From NCBI RefSeq assembly GCF_900130055.1, contig NZ_FQXU01000017.1, forward strand, positions 21,336 to 85,335: a DNA stretch of 64,000 bases, written 5' to 3'. This DNA is from Clostridium intestinale DSM 6191 (lineage in GTDB: Bacteria; Bacillota; Clostridia; Clostridiales; Clostridiaceae). Within the stretch, counting starts at the first letter, position 1, and every line of letters starts with the position of its first letter. A model generated the notes under the pieces. That model saw nothing but the letters and a program-made list of their open reading frames with translations. It ran no database searches and was not told the origin of the DNA. The translations under genes and the position numbers were made by a program. Below, in pieces: positions 59,762 to 64,000 of this stretch.

Positions 59762-60835
59762 TTAAATAGTAGGTAACTTAATAAATACTGTTATTATATC
59801 TTCTTTACATTCTGCCCATATTTCCCCACCATGAAGTTCAACAATTTTTTTAGAAATTGCTAACCCTAATCCTGAGCCATTAATTTTACTTGATCTTGAA
59901 ACATCAATTCTGTAAAACTTTTCAAACATTTTATCTAATTCATCTTGATTTAGATGCTCACCTTTATTTGATATAGATAATAAAATGTTGTCTTTATCTC
60001 TGCCCAAATTAATCAGTATATCTGATGGTTTAAAACTGTATTTTTCAGCATTACTTAAAAGATTCTCAAAAACTCTAACTATTTTTTCTATATCTATCTT
60101 TACAAACATCTCTTCATCAAAACTTCGTGGTATAATTTTTAAGCCCTTATTTTCAAGCATAGGAGAATACTCACCTATTATTTGATTAATAATGGGGCAT
60201 ATATCTACCTCTACTAATTCTAAATTAATTTCTCTACTTGAAAGTTTTGTATATTCAAAAAGCTCATCTATTAATGTTTTTAATTTTATAGAAAGATTGT
60301 AGGATGAATTTATATAATCCTTTACTTCCTCTTTAGTAGTAAATTTTTCGTTTTTTAAAATATCTAAATATGCAATGATTGGTGTAAGAGGAGTTCTTAA
60401 ATCATGAGAAATATTTGTTATAAGTTCTGCTTTATTTTTTTCTAACTCTCTTTCATATTCAAATTTATCTTTTAATTCTTTAGACATGAAGTTTATATTT
60501 ACACATAACTCTGCAAGTTCATCTTTACCTTTAACTTCTAGCTGCTGTCCTAAATTTCCACTAGCTATGGTTTTTATTTCTTTAGCCATATACTTTATGT
60601 ATTTTATATGTCTATTTGATAATAATAAGAAAAATAGAATGAAAGCCCCTATTGATGTTATTACATATATACCTAAAATGTAATATACCCTATATGTCTC
60701 TAATATATATTGATTCTTAGTAATATATGGAGCAAAAACATAAATTGTCAAAACATATAAATACGTCAACGTTAATATAAAACTTAATACCGTTTCAATT
60801 AAGAGTTTTAATTTCAAACTCATTCTAAGTTTCAT
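59762..60835 (-). CDS. Sensor histidine kinase (VanS-like)
   Basis: A 357-residue kinase: two N-terminal membrane helices (about 10-32 and 51-73), a HAMP-like linker (about 75-125), a dimerisation/phosphoacceptor domain with His144 in NISHDLRTPLTPIIAYL, and an ATPase domain (N box FENLLSNAEKYS, G boxes NGSGLGLAISKKIVELHGG). The short extracellular loop suggests a membrane-close signal. The VanS-like H box suggests an envelope stress role. It overlaps the response regulator gene by 4 bp. Confidence 0.9.
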   Translation of the reverse strand: MKLRMSLKLKLLIETVLSFILTLTYLYVLTIYVFAPYITKNQYILETYRVYYILGIYVITSIGAFILFFLLLSNRHIKYIKYMAKEIKTIASGNLGQQLEVKGKDELAELCVNINFMSKELKDKFEYERELEKNKAELITNISHDLRTPLTPIIAYLDILKNEKFTTKEEVKDYINSSYNLSIKLKTLIDELFEYTKLSSREINLELVEVDICPIINQIIGEYSPMLENKGLKIIPRSFDEEMFVKIDIEKIVRVFENLLSNAEKYSFKPSDILINLGRDKDNILLSISNKGEHLNQDELDKMFEKFYRIDVSRSSKINGSGLGLAISKKIVELHGGEIWAECKEDIITVFIKLPTI

Positions 60836-61518
60836 ATCTTATATCCAACTCCCCATATTGTTTTAATATATATAGGTTTCTTAGGGTCCTCTTCTATCTT
60901 TTCTCTTATTCTAGTTATGTGAACCATTATAGTACTATCAGCTTTATAGAAATCTTCTCCCCATACTCGTTCATATATCTTTTCTATGCTAAATACCATT
61001 CCTTTATTTCTTGCAAGAAGTTCTAGTATATCAAATTCTTTTGGAGTAAGCCTCACATCTTTATTTCCTACAAAAACCTCTCTTGTATCAGTATTTATGG
61101 TTAAATTACCAATTTCAATTATACTTTTAGATATTTGGGATTCAGCTGCGTAACGGGTATATCTTCTTATCTGAGATTTAACTCTTGCAATTAGCTCCAT
61201 AGCATTAAAGGGTTTTGTTATATAGTCATCAGCTCCAGAAGCTAGTCCTTGAATCTTATCTAAGTCCTCTGATTTTGCAGATAGAAAAATTATAGGCATA
61301 ACCCTATCTTCTCTAATTTTCATACATACTTCTGTACCATTCATGCCTGGCATCATAATATCTAAAAGTACAAGTGCAACTTCATTTTTATTTATCAGTT
61401 TTAACGCTTCTTCTCCATTTTCAGCTTTAAGAATTTCATAGCCTTCATTTTTTAAATATATGCCTACTACTTTTCTTATCTCTTCATCGTCATCAACAAT
61501 TAAAATTTTATTTTGCAT
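60832..61518 (-). CDS. OmpR-family response regulator (VanR-like)
   Basis: A 228-residue regulator: receiver domain with acidic pair DDDEE, phospho-acceptor Asp53 in LLDIMMPGMNG, Thr/Lys switch (IIFLSAKSED ... DYITKPF), and a C-terminal winged helix (about 130-228: RLTPKEFDILELLARNKGMV). It partners with the kinase that overlaps it. It lies 17 bp after the PmtA-like gene, so the three genes form one operon. Confidence 0.92.
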   Translation of the reverse strand: MQNKILIVDDDEEIRKVVGIYLKNEGYEILKAENGEEALKLINKNEVALVLLDIMMPGMNGTEVCMKIREDRVMPIIFLSAKSEDLDKIQGLASGADDYITKPFNAMELIARVKSQIRRYTRYAAESQISKSIIEIGNLTINTDTREVFVGNKDVRLTPKEFDILELLARNKGMVFSIEKIYERVWGEDFYKADSTIMVHITRIREKIEEDPKKPIYIKTIWGVGYKI

Positions 61519-61535
61519 AAATCTGCTCCTTCGTT

Positions 61536-62096
61536 TTAAGGATTTTTACATTTCAAGACATAAGCTGGTGGTACATTAAATAAAACTCTTTCTAAATCTA
61601 TTTTTTTAAAATAGCCAGCAATAAAATCTTTCTTTAAAAGAGTATATTGAAAAGTTATAAACAATCCGTCTTTTTTTAATATATTTTTAGTCTTTTTCAA
61701 AATTTTGTTCGACATTTCTTTAGGTAAACTAGCGAAAGGTAATCCTGAAACAATATAGTCCACATTCTCAATATCATATTTCCTTAAATACATATCCACA
61801 AGTTCCGCTGAATCATTTATTACTATAATACTCTCATCTTCATTATATCTCTCTTTTAACTTTTCACAAAAATCTTTATTATATTCTAATAGAATTAATA
61901 AAGTATCTTTATTTTTTCTTTCAATAAGTTCATCCGTGAAAACACCTGTACCAGGCCCGTATTCGACTATACACTTAGCATTTGTAAAATCTATATCCTG
62001 AATCATTTTTTTAGCAAGTTTTTTTGAACTTGGGGCTACTGCTCCTACAGTTCTCGGTGATCTAACATATTCTACTAAGAATTTCATAATATTCAT
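61536..62096 (-). CDS. Phospholipid N-methyltransferase-like (PmtA-type) protein
   Basis: A 186-residue SAM methyltransferase. The opening FLVEYVRSPRTVGAVAPSSK matches the PmtA group, with SAM motif CIVEYGPGTGVFTDEL and SGLPFASLP at motif IV. PmtA enzymes methylate phosphatidylethanolamine; rRNA dimethylases are related. The substrate here is unproven. It is the first gene of the operon with the VanRS-like two-component system, which fits membrane-lipid adjustment. Confidence 0.75.
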   Translation of the reverse strand: MNIMKFLVEYVRSPRTVGAVAPSSKKLAKKMIQDIDFTNAKCIVEYGPGTGVFTDELIERKNKDTLLILLEYNKDFCEKLKERYNEDESIIVINDSAELVDMYLRKYDIENVDYIVSGLPFASLPKEMSNKILKKTKNILKKDGLFITFQYTLLKKDFIAGYFKKIDLERVLFNVPPAYVLKCKNP

Positions 62097-62257
62097 AAAT
62101 AATTCACTCCCTAATTTTTAAAATCGAATTTATATCTGCTCGATTTTTAGTAGTTACTTTATGAACTTAGTATAAATATGAAACATTAACTTTTTATTTT
62201 GAAATATCTTAAGGTTCCTTAAGGATTCATAAACACAGATTAACTTTTAACAAAAAT

Positions 62258-62290
62258 AAAGAATCTCGACATATAAGATCCTTTATTTTT
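62258..62290 (-). terminator. Terminator of luxS
   Basis: On the minus strand AAAGGATCT and AGATTCTTT pair (one mismatch) around a loop, followed by ATTTTT, about 55 bp beyond the luxS stop. Confidence 0.6.
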
Positions 62291-62340
62291 AATAATTATA
62301 TTATTAGCTTATTGATTAAATTCAGCTTCTTAAAACTCTA

Positions 62341-62820
62341 TTATTCTGGATAATTTAAATTGGTTTCATTAATATTTAGTAGAACATCATTAAGAAACCT
62401 TTCTGCTAAATATTTAGCCATAGGAAGATTCATATCAAGATAGTTTCCACAATCTTTTGCAGATGCTCCTGGAATTTCACCTTCGAAGTCTGCAATAAAT
62501 TTATATAAACCAGTTAATAGCTCGACTATATCTTTTGAAATATAATTTCCATTTAATAATAAATAAAAACCAGTTCTACATCCCATAGGCCCAAAGTAAA
62601 TTATTTTTGATCCAAAATTATTATGATTTCTTAAATATGTTGCTGCTAAATGCTCAATAGCATGCATTTCTGCAGTATTCATAACCGGTTCAAAATTAGG
62701 TCTTGTCATCCTTATGTCAAATGTTGTAACAGTACTCTTACCTACACTGTCTTTTCTCGAAATATATATACCAGGATATAATTCTAAATGATTAATTGTA
62801 AAACTCTCTATTTTTTTCAC
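62341..62820 (-). CDS. luxS: S-ribosylhomocysteine lyase LuxS
   Basis: A 159-residue full-length LuxS. Metal ligands are His53 and His57 (HAIEH) and Cys124 (KDCGNY); the catalytic Cys81 is in GCRTGFY. It cleaves S-ribosylhomocysteine to homocysteine and the AI-2 precursor, in the activated methyl cycle with MetK. It starts with GTG; AAAAGGAGA lies about 10 bp upstream. Confidence 0.95.
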   Translation of the reverse strand: MKKIESFTINHLELYPGIYISRKDSVGKSTVTTFDIRMTRPNFEPVMNTAEMHAIEHLAATYLRNHNNFGSKIIYFGPMGCRTGFYLLLNGNYISKDIVELLTGLYKFIADFEGEIPGASAKDCGNYLDMNLPMAKYLAERFLNDVLLNINETNLNYPE

Positions 62821-63020
62821 TTAATATTTTCTCCTTTTCTTCTTATGACTTAATTTTGTTCTTCCAATCTCTATAATTAAAGTAGCTAATTATAACTACA
62901 ACAACAGCAGTCCCTATAAATACAGATATGGAATGCTTACTACTAATTCCTAAGCACGTATACAGACGATTTATTGTATAATTGATACTTAAAAATACAA
63001 ATATTATTGCTAACCAAAAT

Positions 63021-63054
63021 AGACATATAGTACTCTTATTGATTCTATATGTCT
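63021..63054 (-). terminator. Terminator of metK
   Basis: AGACATATAG (63021-63030) pairs with CTATATGTCT (63045-63054); on the minus strand it is followed by ATTTTGG. It lies 14 bp after the metK stop codon. Confidence 0.55.
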
Positions 63055-63067
63055 TATTTTTATATTC

Positions 63068-64000
63068 TTATAAGTATTTCTTTATTTCTTCAACTCTTGT
63101 TAGTTGTTCCCAAGGAAGTTCTACATCTGTTCTTCCAAAATGTCCATAAGCTGCTGTCTTCTTATATATAGGTCTTCTTAAATCTAAGTCTCTTATAATA
63201 GCTCCTGGTCTTAAATCAAATACCTTATTTATTATATCGATTATTTTATCATCAGCTATTTTAGCAGTTCCAAATGTATCTACTTCTATTGACACTGGTT
63301 TAGCAACTCCTATAGCATAAGCAACTTCTATCTCTAATTTATCAGCAACACCAGCTGCTACAAGGTTTTTTGCAACCCATCTAGCTGCATAAGCTGCACT
63401 TCTATCTACCTTAGTTGGATCTTTTCCTGAGAAAGCTCCGCCACCATGTCTACCATATCCGCCATAGGTATCAACAATTATTTTTCTACCAGTTAAACCA
63501 GCATCTCCTTGTGGTCCCCCTATAACAAATCTTCCAGTTGGATTTATATAATATTTAGTATTTTCATCTAATAATTCAGCTGGTATAACAGCCTTTATTA
63601 CATGTTCTAAAATATCACTTTTTATTTGTTCTTGTGATACCTCTGGGCCATGTTGAGTTGACACTACTATAGCATCAATTCTTTTTACTTTGTTATCATC
63701 ATATTCTACTGTAACTTGAGTTTTTCCATCTGGTCTTAAATACTCTAAAGTTCCATTTTTTCTTACTTCAGATAATCTTCTTGAAAGTCTATGCGCCATA
63801 GCTATAGGTGCTGGCATTAATTCTGGAGTTTCATTAGTTGCAAAACCAAACATCATTCCTTGATCTCCAGCTCCAACTGCATCGATTTTATCCATTTCGC
63901 CTTCTCTAGATTCTAAAGCTTCATCTACTCCTTGAGCTATGTCTGATGATTGCTCATCTATAGTAGTTAATACCGCACAAGTATCACAGTCAAATCCATA
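63068..64000 (-). CDS. metK: S-adenosylmethionine synthetase (5' end outside window)
   Basis: The frame runs to the right edge with no start codon visible. 311 residues are visible. The part beyond the internal ATG at 63895 ([20 protein letters not shown]) is normal MetK sequence. Motifs include [51 protein letters not shown] and the C-terminal YGHFGR. It makes SAM from methionine and ATP; adjacent luxS uses the spent product. An upstream riboswitch, if any, is outside the window. Confidence 0.95.
   Translation of the reverse strand, partial: YGFDCDTCAVLTTIDEQSSDIAQGVDEALESREGEMDKIDAVGAGDQGMMFGFATNETPELMPAPIAMAHRLSRRLSEVRKNGTLEYLRPDGKTQVTVEYDDNKVKRIDAIVVSTQHGPEVSQEQIKSDILEHVIKAVIPAELLDENTKYYINPTGRFVIGGPQGDAGLTGRKIIVDTYGGYGRHGGGAFSGKDPTKVDRSAAYAARWVAKNLVAAGVADKLEIEVAYAIGVAKPVSIEVDTFGTAKIADDKIIDIINKVFDLRPGAIIRDLDLRRPIYKKTAAYGHFGRTDVELPWEQLTRVEEIKKYL

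Noticed and set aside
62843..63063. 70-codon open frame after metK with two membrane-like segments (ending YRDWKNKIKS)
   Set aside because: No ATG, GTG or TTG start in frame and it overlaps the metK terminator hairpin; possibly a decayed gene but not supportable.

Overview
The window is AT-rich (roughly 30% GC by eye) DNA from an endospore-forming, low-GC Firmicute, most likely Clostridium sensu stricto (cluster I). The evidence is a complete GerA-type germinant-receptor operon behind a sigma-G-like promoter, a Spo0E-like peptide, a T-box leader on methionyl-tRNA synthetase, clostridial pyruvate carboxylase, and strong Shine-Dalgarno sites with many GTG starts. I see no rRNA, tRNA, CRISPR array, transposase or prophage module. 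It looks like ordinary chromosome rich in accessory 'modifier' genes.

Layout. 0-6.4 kb: leftward run of small-molecule modifying genes (TetM-like GTPase, DUF3795, three GNATs, two Nudix hydrolases, an APH-like kinase). 6.6-11.8 kb: HsmA-family protein, a relic of an XRE regulator, an unlisted 55-residue membrane protein, and the germinant-receptor operon in order A-C-D-B. 12-22.9 kb: T-box/metG, a lipoprotein whose start is interrupted by an A9 run, two c-di-GMP proteins (the EAL protein preceded by an unlisted Spo0E-like gene and two identical-class palindromes), excisionase-like regulator + DUF4180, hydrolase, cardiolipin synthase. 22.9-28.1 kb: MFS exporter behind a long structured leader with an attenuator-type terminator, then pyruvate carboxylase. 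28.1-34.5 kb: an 8-bp tandem repeat and long hairpin, VanW, CadD, a secreted phosphatase/GxGYxYP fusion, nitroreductase, DinB-like protein. 34.5-39.2 kb: twin exported paralogues beside a small sigma factor, DUF1659, GNAT, PcsB/NlpC-like endopeptidase, methyltransferase. 39.2-42.6 kb: cadC-cadA metal efflux operon with visible promoter/operator, csaA. 42.7-56 kb: accessory region with many GNATs, methyltransferase, a possible small RNA, nitroreductase/HxlR pair, an ArfA-type ribosome rescue gene. 56-59.7 kb: Lrp, HAD phosphatase, a ribbon-helix-helix protein with a striking 15-unit 8-bp operator-like array, DUF1659/DUF2922 pair, signal-less sugar-binding protein. 59.8-64 kb: PmtA-like methyltransferase with a VanRS-like two-component system, luxS, and metK running off the right edge.

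The most interesting items are the array of TGTACANN units at 57804-57923 next to a ribbon-helix-helix gene; the arfA-like gene at 54702 that carries an intrinsic terminator inside its own reading frame; the leader/attenuator of the MFS gene; the twin 18-bp palindromes before the Spo0E/EAL operon; and the candidate short transcript at 48325-48565. Ten genes carry eleven GNAT domains, so the window is unusually dense in acetyltransferases.
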